Of a stretch of DNA of 64,000 bases, positions 12,470 to 26,917 are shown piece by piece. A program made the translations under genes and the position numbers. The DNA is from Amoebidium appalachense (taxonomy: Eukaryota; Ichthyosporea). The stretch spans positions 15,748,001 to 15,812,000 of the forward strand of contig CAVNZM010000002.1 of assembly GCA_963693365.1 (NCBI GenBank), read 5' to 3'. The notes under the pieces are model-generated. The model did no database searches. It was not told where the DNA came from and worked only from the letters and a program-made list of their open reading frames with translations. Every line of letters starts with the position of its first letter. Within the stretch, counting starts at the first letter, position 1.

Positions 12470-12640
12470 GTACCGCAGGTATATACAGCTCGTGCACGTG
12501 TATGCATATATCATCATGATATGCACTTGCCAAATGCATAATATGCATGTGGTCAGGGCTCGTGCACGTCTATGCATATATCATCATGATATGCACTTGC
12601 CAATGCATAATATGCATGTGGTCAGGGCGCTTGACGAGCT
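12470..12640 (+). repeat. Short tandem duplication, about 70 bp unit
   Basis: The block running from GCTCGTGCACGT through TATCATCATGATATGCACTTGCC to ATGCATGTGGTCAGGG is repeated almost perfectly twice (about 12488-12558 and 12558-12628), immediately before a large C run. Confidence 0.8.
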
Positions 12641-12660
12641 CCCTCACAGTGTTTGTTCCC

Positions 12661-13460
<800 letters not shown>

Positions 13461-13945
13461 AGTCACAGCGATCCACTTCAGTTTGGACACCCTGTAGATT
13501 GCGCGTGTTGTGATAGAAATACTCCTAAACCGAAAAAGAAAGAATCTTAAACTGAGAAACAAAGTATTGTTACCCGTGTACTGTAGAGCGGTACTCCAAG
13601 GTCTCTGAAAAACTAGTTTCCCCAGGGTAGCACCCCCCGGTTCCTTATCAGTGAGTTCATCGACACGGGACATTAGCATGAATGACTCAGTTAGTAATAA
13701 CACTGTACGGACCCAGGGTCACAGTCGGTGCTTAGTGAAAGAATGCAGTTCCTATGAGGGATCCTTCAGGGGCTCCTCTGGGGACAAAACTGGATCCGGA
13801 TAAAATAAAAAATCCGATTAGAAAACAGAAGCACACACCCCGGCATATGCATGATGCACGCCTGACACTATCAATTTGTCAACCAAGACGAGATGGCGCA
13901 GCACTGCGGAAATGGCTTGTGAATCCCCCCCCCCCCCCTCCACGG

Positions 13946-13983
<38 letters not shown>

Positions 13984-14689
13984 CGGAGAATTTCGCACCA
14001 GTCACAGCACTATAATCATTCTCCCCAGGCTCTAAAGAAAAGTCATTTCACCTTAAGCTTGTCTAATACAGAGTTCTGGGTTCTAAAGCACTGAGCAAAA
14101 TTAGAACCTATTATCATTCAAGTTCAAGAGGTCTCGTTTAGGCCAAATACCATTGAGTGTGCCAAATTTCCAGCCTTGAGTCGGTCCTCAGGAATAGGGG
14201 TCTATGGAGATTGCAGGTATGCTTTAGCTGGCTTTGTGAAAATTGTGATCAGATGCATTCATGCTAGACCATTGACAGGAATCGTTGAGCTTAATCGAAG
14301 AGAGTGTTGCCTACTCATTGCACCCACACACACCTGGAAAACAAGGCGAGCACCAGATTTAGAGGACTCAATATAATCTGGGTCGGAGCCTTCCTGTTCA
14401 AATCATAGTATTGGTTACCCATGGCCACCAACGAGGCTGGCGTAAAAACCCTCCGGGGCTAAGTGTGTACGAATAGTTAGGATTGGTAATGGTGTGTTGG
14501 CTTAGCTGATGGCATCATAGCACCCTAGCCAGACCTATGGCACCTGCTGGGTGGAAGACGTTGTGCCTCTGAGGGATCCCGAGCAACCCTTCGGGAACAA
14601 AACGGGATAAAATCATAAAATAAAAAAAATGAAGCTGCATGGGGGGAGGGATAGGTGGTACACCTGCCAGATCACCGAGAAACGGGTTT
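13461..14689. other. Unique intergenic DNA with a duplicated segment
   Basis: Contains a C run and G run (13927-13977) but is otherwise complex. Two blocks, about 13751-13812 and 14570-14630, share GAGGGATCC, a GGGAACAAAAC-like word and ATAAAATAAAAAA endings, so they look like diverged copies of one repeat. No exon with convincing splice signals was found. Confidence 0.4.
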
Positions 14690-15660
<971 letters not shown>

Positions 15661-15835
15661 CCTCCATCATTACTCCCATCACCTACCCTCCCTTCCCCCC
15701 GGCCCTCCTAACCCTCCCCCCCGTCACTTCTCATCCATCCCGGGCACCTGCGTGGGCACACACCGATCGTTTCCATTCACACATTCCGAGGCAACCCGGC
15801 GGCCATTCATTTCTTCTGGTGCGAGAGTGGTCAAT

Positions 15836-15922
15836 TTGATTGGTTGGATTCTATCACTGTGCACCGCAGTGTGCACCCCCTAGCGGTGGGTATAGACAAA
15901 AAATACTACCATATATGGTAGT
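15836..15922. promoter_or_regulatory. CCAAT box plus 18-bp palindromic CArG-like site
   Basis: ATTGG motifs at 15839-15848 and, at 15905-15922, the perfect palindrome ACTACCATATATGGTAGT whose centre CCATATATGG fits the CArG consensus CC(A/T)6GG. No start codon of a recognised gene lies close by. Confidence 0.35.
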
Positions 15923-16113
15923 GGCGCTCTTGTATAATAACTCACAATCTTGTACCTTGCTACGTTCAGGCCAATTTATAGAAAATAAGATGGTGAATTT
16001 TTAACGGACCTCTACGGTTGATCAATATCCTACTATGAAGCACAGTTAGCCCCCCCCCCCCCCCCCATCGTCCGCCTTCCCCATCCAGCACACCCGGCTT
16101 CCCTAGCACCTAC

Positions 16114-16567
16114 CTAACCTAACACGAGTCTCTGCAATGCCCAAATGCCCATGAAGCCCTCCTCAGGGGCCCATATTTGCACATCGATCTCCCTTTCACC
16201 CAACGTGGCCATGCCGTGCACGCACATCCAGTTGCGCACATGCACAGCCGTCACCGACCAAAACCTCAGTGAATGATAAAAAGCAGACGCCTTGTGTTAG
16301 TAGGCTCGAGAATAGAGGTAACAGCGAGAAAGAACAAGCTGGCAGCAGGGGGATCCTCGGGGGAGAGGGAGGGGAGAAGGGGTTACTTGGACGGATTTTA
16401 GGTCAACGTTTTTAGTTTTCGCCTCGATCCATATCCGGGACAGCACATCTGTATGCATCTGTATGTGATCATTTGAAAAAATATTATCAGTTTCGTAACG
16501 AAAACTTATAGAAAGTTTGCTAACAGCTAGGCGTGCTTCCATATGCATGTCATTGGTGGTGTTGCAG
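16114..16567 (-). CDS. Candidate 3' exons of an unrecognised gene
   Basis: Two minus-strand segments: 16387-16567 (acceptor GGCAG, donor CAA/GTAACC) and 16114-16290 (acceptor ACACAAG directly after a perfect TACTAAC branch-point motif, ending in TAG). The phases agree. The deduced peptides are mixed in composition and look coding (for example SRIWIEAKTKNVDLKSVQ, then VRNWMCVHGMATLGEREIDV). The 5' end is not found; a CCAAT/CArG-like cluster at 17641-17700 may be its promoter. I recognise no family. Confidence 0.33.
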
Positions 16568-16682
16568 CTGCCGGCTTTTGAGCAAAAATGTTTAATCAAT
16601 CCGAAGTTACCATTGCTATTTACACTTCTTCTCGTTTCTGTTTACGTTTCTCTCTTTTCTTTTTTCTTAAGGTTTATTTCTC

Positions 16683-17429
16683 TCTCCCCCCCCCCCCCCC
16701 CCCCCTCCCCCCCCCCACCCACCCCCCCCACCCCCACCCTCGCTACCTTTTTTGTTTGGTTCGGGGGGGGGGGGGGAGAAGGGGGAGGAGGGGAGGGTGT
16801 CCCAAGAGAGGAGAGAGGGAGGGAGGGAGGGAGGGAAGGGGGGGGGGGGGGGGGGGGGGGGGGGGGAGGGATATGTTTTTATAGCATTCGATGTGGTGGG
16901 TGGATGACACCTTCGATTCTGGCTTATTCTGGTGTGCACACGAATCTGGCGGGGTCAGTGATGGACAGCAGGAAGAGGGGGAGGGGGAGGGAGGGGGGGG
17001 GGGGGGGGGAGTAGGTTGCTGGTATCCAGAATAAGGGGAAGAAGGGGGGAGTAAGTGGAAGGGTAGAGGTTTCCGGGGACGGGGGAGGAGGGGGGGGGGG
17101 GGGGGGGGGGGGGATACCGTTATGGTGGGAGGTGGGCCATCAGTCGAAAGAAGTATATACTACTGAAGCCCTAGGTATGGGAAGACTGAGTCACATTACA
17201 TTCACTGCTAAAAAATACAATACGAATATTGTTTCGTCAAAATTACGATAATAGGACGGAACCCCCCCGGCATCGGATTGGACATAGCACGATCGGGGGA
17301 ATGTGCTGTTTGTTATGTGAGCTGTGATGGCGGGATTCTGATGACGAAACTGGGGGGGGACGAGCCGATCCCCATATGGAATATAGGGACTGTCATCTTC
17401 CAGGCCGCTATGCTGTTTTTTTCTTTTTT

Positions 17430-17470
<41 letters not shown>

Positions 17471-17832
17471 AGGGGGGGGGGGGGGGGAGGGGGGGGGGGG
17501 GGCTGCCCCCTCATTCGAATTTAGGCACACATACGGTTGCGATTTACCTTACTGAGGTATGATATTATCGTACGTTGTTTGTTTTTTTAGCAGTTCCTGT
17601 GAAGCGATCTCATCATCACTGGTCACCACATGACTGAACACGATTGGTCTAACACTAACGGTTCCTATTGGCTACACACGCACTTCTACCATACATGGTA
17701 AGTACGTGATCTGGACACATGTGGATGATGGGGTAGGTAGATGGAGTTTGGCTTGCTCTTACACGTGCACACATCATACTTTAGCCTCTCGCCCCCCTCC
17801 CCCCCTCCCCCCCCCCCCCCTTCCCCCCCCCC

Positions 17833-17871
<39 letters not shown>

Positions 17872-17966
17872 ACACACACACATCCCATCCCATAATCCCC
17901 TACTGGCTCCCCTTTACACTGCGTTTCCTTACCCTCAAATTTACTCTCCCTCAGCAGCATGCCTGT

Positions 17967-18010
<44 letters not shown>

Positions 18011-18030
18011 AAAAAAAAAAAAAAAAAGGT
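16683..18030. repeat. Poly-C/poly-G rich region
   Basis: C runs at 16686-16740 and G-rich runs at 16763-16866, 16976-17010, 17087-17114 and 17432-17502 (the last after a short T run), then C runs at 17800-17872 and 17969-18000 followed by poly-A to 18026. The unique island 17115-17430 has open frames on both strands but no coherent exon. Confidence 0.8.
17641..17700. promoter_or_regulatory. Two CCAAT boxes and CTACCATACATGGTA palindrome
   Basis: ATTGG at 17643-17647 and 17667-17671, and the 15-bp site CTACCATACATGGTA at 17686-17700. The latter has the same layout as the palindromes at 15905 and 59226. It lies 1.1 kb upstream of the candidate exons at 16114-16567 on the minus strand. Confidence 0.35.
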
Positions 18031-18479
18031 GATGCAAAAGCTCACTCCCCCGGTCCTCCCCTCCCCTCAAGGCTTCCCTTCTCAGCTCTGTAGATCTCCG
18101 TTTCACACATGCCCTCAGGCTGCCTCCCCTCCGCCTCTGTCCTTCCCCATAATCTTCCCGCCCTCTTTGAACTCTCACTATGACACACAGTCACCCTCCC
18201 CTTCCCTACCCCCTCTCCTCTCCCCCTCCGTCCCCCCCCCCCCCCCCCCCCCCCCCTCCCTCCCCCCCCCCACCAGGTTCCCAAAACAAAACTTTTGAGG
18301 AAGGAAACAAGAAAGGCAATGGCAAAAAGAGCAATCACTAATACTACTATTAGTACCCAAATATCGATAATGTGGCCGACACATCGTCGTCTCCCGTGCT
18401 TTCCAAAATTTCCTCTCCACTTCTCCCACAAAAGCCTAGGTGGTGGGTGTGTTCAAACCAGATTTAGTAGGGGTTTATA

Positions 18480-18482
<3 letters not shown>

Positions 18483-18537
<55 letters not shown>
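18483..18537. repeat. (TA)n microsatellite
   Basis: About 27 uninterrupted TA units. The flanks (18041-18480 and 18540-18850) are unique DNA in which I find no gene. Confidence 0.95.
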
Positions 18538-18539
<2 letters not shown>

Positions 18540-18540
<1 letters not shown>

Positions 18541-19039
18541 GTTTCACTCCCAGCGAGGCACTGCCCCAGGGGAGCTTACCGTCTTCCGCCTAGACACAGA
18601 TCGTACTGTATAGCACACCTATAGGTCAGGATTCTAAATCGACCCCAACTGGCACTATTTTTAGTTACGCCTTTATCCCACGGTTTTAGCCGCAGTAACG
18701 CTAGTCACTGATTTAGTAGGTGCAAATGGATGATTTAAGCCTTTGAGTCAACTTCTATCGCTAGGCTTCCGGGTAAATGACCTTATACTAACTTTACAGC
18801 GGGCCACCGCATGGCATAACATTATGTTTTTGTAGTACCGTTTTATTGCCTGATGTGCATGGTATTATTTACCGTTCTGTTGACTCTGCTAGACGGCCGT
18901 GCTTTGGTGTTGGGGCCGGGACCAGGCCTTGGGAGGAGTATTTGCACATGTGTGTGTGATCTTATTTTGAGTCACGCTTTTTTTGACCCGGTGGTAGTGG
19001 TGGTGTGTAGTATGGTGTGTGCGTCACCGTGTGTGTGTG

Positions 19040-19092
<53 letters not shown>

Positions 19093-20396
19093 TGAAGGGT
19101 TGGGAGAGCAAATCAATCCAATCATAACCACAGAGCACGACAAAGCCATGTCGCATTAGTTTCCAAGGACACCAAAACAACCTAAAGCATTTATTTCCAT
19201 TTGATACAGTCACATTACCGAAGTCCAACACCTGTACAAAACCCATCTTCAGGGGGGGATGGATGGGGGGGGGAGGGGGCGGGGAAGGTGGGGAGGGGGG
19301 GGGGGGGGGGGGGGAGGGGAGGGGGGGGGGGGGATGGTTTAGAATGTGATCCAGAGTACCAAGTGCATGTCTACTACGGACCACAAAATGCAGAATGTAC
19401 ATGTACAGCACACTGTCATAAGAGCATGCATTATGAATACTATTTAGAACCCATTTTCGGGCGAGCTGCCAGGAGGGGTCAAGTAATCCACAGAACTCAA
19501 CCTCGCATGCACAATCAAACTCAGACATTCAATCACTTGAAAATGGGTGGGTCCTTGTAAGGGGGTCGGGGGGTCGGGGGGCGGGGGCGGGGGGGGCGGG
19601 GGGGAGAGCCGGAAAGGGGAGAGGAGGGGGGGAGGGGGGGAGGGGGGAAGGGGAGGGGGGAGGGGGAGAGGGGGGACCAAGTATTAATATGGAGTCAAAT
19701 TGAAATTTCGCGGAGCGGACATCCGAGGAGAATTGAGATATATTGAATTGGGTACGAAGGTGGGATGGACTCCGGGGATTTTGAAAAAGCAGAAAGCCAC
19801 GCTGGGAAGAACAAAAGGGGATGCAAAAAAAGGTGGGCTAGGGTTGCCAATGGGAGGGTGGGGGGTGGGTGGGTGGGGAGCTCGGAGGGGAAGAGGGGGG
19901 AGGCGCAAGGGAGAGGAGGAGGGGGAGGGAGATGGGGCGGGGGGGGGGGGGGGGGGGAGGGGGGAGAAGGGGAAGGACATATTCAATTTTAGGTGTCAAC
20001 ATAGACTGGTAGGAGAATTTTAAGGCCACATTGAACACACATTCGATTTAGGTTTTGTCCGTTTCGCCGCGTAATGTGCATTGACAATGGCTACACCACC
20101 TTTGCCCCAAATATGGGGCCATCTCCTTTTTTTTTTCAGGACTGCGCGATTGCCATTTCATATGAGATTTCGGTGGAAACACTGAAATCGACATAGTCGT
20201 TAACGTGACACAGTCACATGAACGAAGTGGTTGTTGCAGACACGGGTAGAGGGCGATTGGAAGGCGGAAGGCTGCCAGTGGGTGAGGGGGGAGGGGGGGG
20301 AGGGGGGGGGACGGCTTGGGACTTTTGTTGTCTACATAAGCCTTAAACTTGTCTTCTTCATTTTCTTGGTCAGAGGCTGTGTTTGTGTGTGTGTGT

Positions 20397-20444
<48 letters not shown>

Positions 20445-20582
20445 GGGGGGGAGGGGGGGAGGGGGGGGGGGGGGAGTAAAAAGGGGGGTAATTGTAGGCG
20501 TGATGTGGTTGTGTGCGACCCAGAGACTGTATGTATACGAGTACTGTGTTTTTGTTTGTGCGTGTATCATGGTATGTGTGTG

Positions 20583-20636
<54 letters not shown>

Positions 20637-21130
20637 GTGTATGTGCGTGTGTGTGTGTGTGCATGTGTGTATGTGTGTGTGTGTGTGTGTGTGCATGTCA
20701 CGGTGTGTGTGTGTGTGTGTGCATGTCACGGTGTGTGTGTGTGTGCGTGTGAACGTGCGCATGCGCGCACACGTGGGTACGTACTTGAACACACACGTAA
20801 TACACACATACACGCATACGGGGGGAAGGGGGGGAGGGAGGGGGATGAGGGGGAGGGGGGGGGGGGGGGGGGGAGGGAGGGGCTGTGATACAGACAGCAC
20901 GGGCCTAGGGCGTGCATTGATCTGCATCAAAAACCCATACCGTAGTTTGTGAGGCATAGCCTTGTAATATTCGTTCCGAGGCTTAGGTCTGAGGCCTGAG
21001 TGTGTACTTGTGTACGTGTGTTTGGAGGGGGGGGGGGGGGGGGGGAGGGGGGGGGGCAAGGGGGGGGGGGATGGGGGTAGGGGGGAAAGCATTAGAGTCG
21101 AGGGAGGGTGGGGAAGAAGGGCCGGAGGGG

Positions 21131-21191
<61 letters not shown>

Positions 21192-21366
21192 AGGGGGGGA
21201 GGGGCAGCTGGTGAAGAGCCTCGAGGCCAAAGGGGCCATGCAAGCGGCTCGAGGAACTTTATGTGCCCCAGGTGTGTGTGAGCTCGAGCACATGTGTGCA
21301 TGTGTGTACCAATGTGTGTGTGTGAAAGCACCGAGACAGAATGTGCGTTTGAGTGTACTCGTGTGC

Positions 21367-21445
<79 letters not shown>

Positions 21446-21450
21446 TGTGT

Positions 21451-21515
<65 letters not shown>

Positions 21516-22360
21516 ACACTGTGTGTGTGCGTGCGTGCGTACGTTCGTGTGCGTGTGTGTGTGTGTGTGTGTGTTTGTGTGTGTGTGTTCGTGTGTGTGT
21601 TTGCGCGTGCACGTGTGCATGCACATGTGTGTGTGTTTGCGCGTGCATGTGTGCGTGCACATGTGTGTGTGTGCACCCCATGTGTGCGTGCGAGCGGGCG
21701 TATTTTTATGTGTGTTCCGGCTGGCAGCCTGGGCCTGTTATTTGTGCCGGCGTTGCAGCATGTGCATGCGAGCAACACTGAGGAGGAGCCTGTGGGCCCG
21801 GGAGGGGGTTTCAATGTATGCCAGGCACAAAGAAGAACAAGCAGAGAGGGAACAAACAGCACAAGGCCTGTTCTCTGTGTTCGAAACAAATGCCATGGCG
21901 TTGACTGCATGAAGGGGTAGGAGCTCAGTCTGATGACATACATAGCAATTGAGTAAATACTGTTTCGAAAGTCTACTCGGGCTACGATTCATCACCCATG
22001 AGGCCCTCGATGGATTCCGTGGTACAGGCATCTATCACAACAGAGATTCTTTCTCTTCAGTATTAATAAGGATGGAGTGGAGCATTTTAAAGAACTTTGC
22101 ACCATGTCACCGCTGTGTGTGAAGAAGCGAGATCTATCAATAGCCATCATGAAGGGATTGGGTGGATCTCTAAAAATGGGTTCAAGCAGTGACCACGCAA
22201 GGCCATGGGCCGTCGAGCGTGGAGCATAACATGTTTCCCCTTCTTCTTCCACTTATCCCTTCTTATTTCTCTCTTATTTTCTCTCTAACTGCATGATTCT
22301 TCCTCTGCCGTTGTCGGAATCTCCTGGGACCCCCCAAACCCCCGTCTCTCTAGATTATAC
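18540..22360. repeat. Repeat-dominated intergenic region
   Basis: G runs at 19041-19090, 19262-19335, 19560-19680, 19940-19960, 20397-20475, 20850-20875, 21027-21070 and 21131-21210; (GT)n with variants at 20575-20760 and a large (GT)n block at 21371-21720. A degenerate copy of the GTACGAAGTACACA-type repeat occurs at about 19335-19460. Unique islands (18540-18850, 19090-19250, 20000-20270, 21920-22340) contain no exon I can support. Confidence 0.7.
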
Positions 22361-22363
22361 TGG

Positions 22364-23255
22364 ATAGAGAGGTGAGGAGGGGACAGGTCGGATAGAGAAG
22401 AGAGGGTGGGAGGGCAAATACTTCTTTAAGCGGCTTATGTGCTTATATGCCTGTAACGCTCTCGATATATGGTCTGGTCCCAATAGCTGCTAGAGTATCC
22501 TATCTCGCGCTGAAATTCAATAAGCACATAAGCCGCTTAAAGAGGTATTTGCCCTCCCACCCTCTCTTCTCTATCCGACCTGTCCCCTCCTCACCTCTCC
22601 CCTCTTTCCTCCCCTCTCTCTCCCCTTCTCCCCTGGGCACAAATACAAATAAACCCCGCAATAGTGTGTGTGTGACTTTGGACTGCCACTTACTTATTAA
22701 ACATGTACACAATCACAAGATAATCACGCAATATAACAAATGGAAAAAGATACCACACGACACTAGACCCGATGAAAGCATACACCTTGAAAAACTAAGC
22801 CTTATGTCTCGTTTTATATATACTGACCGCCTCAACCATATTGCCAAATATGGCACTCGCAAATGTATAACACCTAAATACATATTACCTTCCTGTAGAA
22901 CTGGTCTTTCTCTAGCTGATGGTATTATTGATCAATTACCACGCTTTTACTGTACACGTGCTATACAGTGGAGATCTAATAAGTAAAAGGTGGCATCATT
23001 TGCATGCCCAAACAACACACACACACACCAGTTTAACCGGTCATGTATCGCCAAATGTAGTTTGATAGACCACATAATACCGCAACACACACACGTCACA
23101 TTCACAACAGACACCCAGAAAGATAGCCTACCTGTAAATTACAACATCCTTGATTTTATACTAAACACGCGTAACTACGACCTGTTTATTAGATGTATTG
23201 ATTGGCTTGAGAAACACATCACTACAAAATTATAGCGCACGCGCACACACACACA

Positions 23256-23290
<35 letters not shown>

Positions 23291-23322
23291 CCAGCTGATA
23301 CCGAGTGTCCCGAGGGGAGCCC

Positions 23323-23365
<43 letters not shown>

Positions 23366-23569
23366 GGGGAACCCCAACTAATTGATTTCTCCTTGTAGTC
23401 TTTATGGTGACAGTCTCGTAGAGAAAGTAAACCCTGATATATAGTCACCACCCGACATCTATGTACGTGATCATGATATACCGCTGAGGGGATATTCCGA
23501 GCAAAACCCCCCCCATACCTGAGACTGGTTCTCTTTGCCTCGAGTAAACAGCGTAAACCCCCATAGAGA
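22364..23569 (+). mobile_element. 5'-truncated, 5'-inverted non-LTR retrotransposon copy
   Basis: From 22449 to 23562 the sequence matches the 3' end of the element at 47150-51525 (from 50389 onward) with only a handful of differences. Just before it, 22371-22441 is the reverse complement of about 50460-50540 of the full element, so the 5' end is inverted and duplicates sequence also present in the direct part. The insertion is flanked by ATAGAGA at 22364-22370 and 23563-23569, a likely 7-bp target-site duplication. The ORF2 remnant has a TAA at 22984-22986 where the full copy has TAT, so it is dead. The 3' UTR carries (CA)n, a poly-A run of about 41 and a 3' end in GTAAACCCCC without a terminal A tail. 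Confidence 0.9.
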
Positions 23570-25253
23570 TCTATGGCAGTAGGAGAGGTCTGGTCAACCC
23601 CTCCCCCCCCCCCCTCTCCCCCCCCTCCCCTCAGTGACGTCACCACATTGCCATGGCCCCTGCCCCCTGCATATATCGCACTGCAATACGCAGCAGCTGG
23701 CTGAGCGATATCATGAACCGCCGGCCCGATCTTGGAGACCTTGAACACACAAACGACATAACATTGGGCAGTCTCACATTGTGTCACACAGCCTTCCTCT
23801 TATGATGATATGCAACATGCTTTAGATAAAAATATATTCTTCTTAAAATGAGTATATAAACATTCAGCTTCGCTAGTAACATGATGAAACTGTTGCCGAA
23901 GCGTTCGCATTCTGAAAAAAAGCCGGCACATAGCCGCTTTTGATTGGAATTAAATCACGTTTCGTTGACCTCCAACAATTTGGGTGGGCGTTAGTTGCGG
24001 CCCGGCGGACGGTGATGTTTGGCCGTGCAATCAAATTGCACGCCTGAACAATCTTATTCCATTCGAATTCGATAAACACAGGGTTCGAACAATACCGGGG
24101 TCGTGCGCCGACTCGGATTCGGAGACAGGGCTAGAAATTACATTTTAGGATTACTGTATTTTGTCACCTGGCGGATCGCGACCTCTTTTTGTCCAGAGAT
24201 ATTTACTTCCTTTTTACATCCCTATATCTTTCCGATATATGTATACCTATCCGGCCCCGGGGCCCCCCCCCCGGACCCTCCGTACGATTCATTGCCAACA
24301 TCATAACCTTGCGTTTATATTACCGTACTAGGCTATACATTTAGAATTTCCTGTCAGTTATTCCCAACAATCATGTGTGCCCCTTGTTTAAGGGCGATTT
24401 ACTGTGTTGACTGCTCCTTTCGAGTCTCAGCCATCTGCTGAACCATTGTATATATCTAAAAATTTGTGACTTGAATGCAAAACGAAATACAACGAGCCCA
24501 GAAAGCAGATTAAATTGGATATTGAGTGGATATTTTTCCTGCCTTTTTCCCGAATGCTTTGTCCGGCCCCCGGCAGAGGACTGGTCATGAGATATAATGA
24601 GGTATGTAAGTAGATAACTTTCTTCGTGATTGCAGGTTTCCAGTGTTTTTCCAGGAAAAAATCGGAAAAATTGAGAGCTCCAACTTTGGGCAGTTGGGCC
24701 CAGGGGGGGGAAGAGGGGGAGGGGGAGGGCATTATTCTTTTTTATTTACTTCCCCAACCTCCAACGCAGGTGGAACTAAGTCCCAGGCTTTACTGATACT
24801 TTTTGAAAATTAGCGGTATATTTACTTCCGAAAACAGTGTAATTTCCTGCCCTGCTTGGAGATGGGGTAGCTAATGAGTACCATTCGAAATCGGTAAACA
24901 CAGGGTTCGAACAATGCGGGGGTCGTGCGCCGACTCGGACTCGGAGATGGGGCAGCCAACGAGTAAATATACTTATTGTTGCAAGCTGCTGAGCCCGAAG
25001 CAGAAGTTTCAGGCAGATGCATATGCTTCTACGGGCCAAAGAATATGTACAAAGGTCAACACACGCGCCCGGACCTCACTGCCTGACTGCAGTGCGCCAC
25101 AGCCTCCGCAAACGGTCAATATGCATAATTTCACACCCTGTGCAGAGGCTTATCTCAGAAGCCTCCGAGAGCCTTCGTTCAGTCTGTCAGTATGTGTGTT
25201 TTGTGTTGTGTGTTGCTATAGGTGGCGTGCAGGGGTCATAGCGACACTCAAAC
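23570..25253. other. Unique intergenic DNA upstream of the MFS gene, with duplicated block
   Basis: A block of roughly 70 bp containing AACACAGGGTTCGAACAAT followed by GGGGTCGTGCGCCGACTCGG occurs at about 24063-24130 and 24884-24951. The second copy also overlaps an 85-bp tandem repeat with GGAGATGGGGTAGCTAATGA at 24858. The core CGCCGACTCGGACTCGGAG recurs inverted near 38862-38881. A CRE TGACGTCA lies at 23633-23640. No exon is recognised. Confidence 0.5.
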
Positions 25254-26883
25254 ATGGCTTCGGCAGCAAGTTTAGACAGGTTTGAGGAGGGGGTGGTGGT
25301 GGCCGGCACCGCAGGGAGTCTAAACGAACTGCCTGAGAAAAAGGGCAGTGCGCTAGGTGTAGATAGGGTCCCTGATAACGGCACGCCTGTGTCCCCAGCT
25401 CGAGATGATTCCAGCGCAGAGTCGGTCCCACAAAAAAGTGCGCTAGTTGTGGACAAAAAAGTATCGCCCTGGCTTCTTGCGGAAGTGCTCGTTGCATGTC
25501 TGCCCGCATTTTGTGACGGCTTCAACAGTGGTGTGATTAACAACAGTGTGGTGGGAGTCTTTATGTATTTTCGGTTGAAAGGCGACCCCATCACCAAGGA
25601 TGATTGGTCTTCGTTTGTGTCCATTTTCCTTATTGGAGCCATGATCGGATCCGTCTTCACCGGGCCACTGTGCAAGAGGCTTGGGCCTAAGCGGGTGATG
25701 TCTTTCAACAATTCGCTCTACTTCCTGTCTTCCATAATATTCTTCACGTGCAAGTCCTTCACCGTGCTGTGTCTCGGTAGGTACCCCCCTGCACTTGTTG
25801 CACACGTGTTTTTACACGACTGATGCTGCTGCTTGCTGGTTGCTGTCGTTGTTTTTGATATAGTGATAGATCTGCCTTCTGTGTAGAAGTTTTGAATCTA
25901 CAATAGTTTTGTTCAATGTGGCAACTTCTAATTTATTTCTATTAAGTAATCTTTTATCTGCCTGTTGCATCTAAGCTCACTTTTAGACACTACTAGCTTC
26001 ACCGAGTAATACACATTCGCCTACCCCACCCCATCAAACAGACACGGAAAAACCCTTTTAGGTCGGCTGAACCAATCTTAACGGTTTTATCCTGTTTCCT
26101 CACAGCACGCATCATTGCCGGTGTTGCCATTGGCATCAACATGCCTGCCCTGCAAATCCTAGTCCAGGAATGTTCACCGGCAGGCGTGCGCGGTCTCATG
26201 ATGATGCTTGTTCTGCTCTCTCTCACGGGGTCCATTGTTGTTGGATTTTCACTGGGCATGAGCAGTGTTATGGGCACACCTGACCTATGGCACTATCTCT
26301 ATGGATTGCCCATCATTCCCTCGGGGATTCACGCCGTGGTGTCGTGGTTTGTGCCCGAGAGCCCACGGTGGCTGCTGAGTGTTGGGAGGACGGAGGAGAG
26401 CGAGGCGTCGCTGCGAAAGTTGAGGCATAAGACCGTGGATATAGGCAAGGAGATGGAGATGATGAAGGTGGGTGACAGTAAAAACATTTGCTTTTCTTTC
26501 CTTGTTTCCCCCCAGAACTTCTTGGTTTTATGGTTATCTTTTTGTTTGTGCGTTAATGCAACCTCTTTTTGAATTGTGTGTGTTGGTATGTTGAAGCGGG
26601 AGGCCAAGTTGAAGTTGGTGAGCTTTAATCGAGGACTGGGTGGCAGCGCCCGTGTTATGCCGGGCTTCATTAATGGGGCATAGTCTCGGCAGTCCTGCTT
26701 AGTGACAGTTGTCGTTGTGTGTATGAAAATGAAACGTGTGCAGATATTGATTTTAAAGAAAAAGGGGGATTGCAGGGGGTCACGTATCAGTTGAAAAGAA
26801 GGTGCTCTTGGTGGTGGGAGGGGGGGGAGAAGGGGAATTGAAGGGCATGTACTGCACGAGGAATCTCGGTGTGGGTGGGTTGT

Positions 26884-26917
<34 letters not shown>

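Noticed and set aside
14381-14402. GTTCAAATC word, considered as a tRNA B box
   Set aside because: No A box at the right spacing and no cloverleaf could be drawn; no tRNA gene was found in the window.
18178-18431. Minus-strand hydrophobic stretch resembling one membrane segment
   Set aside because: Isolated, no in-phase splice sites, runs into poly-C translation.
20370-21943. 430-codon minus-strand frame of His-Thr and Pro
   Set aside because: Spans (GT)n and poly-G blocks only; the unique parts have no protein-like composition.
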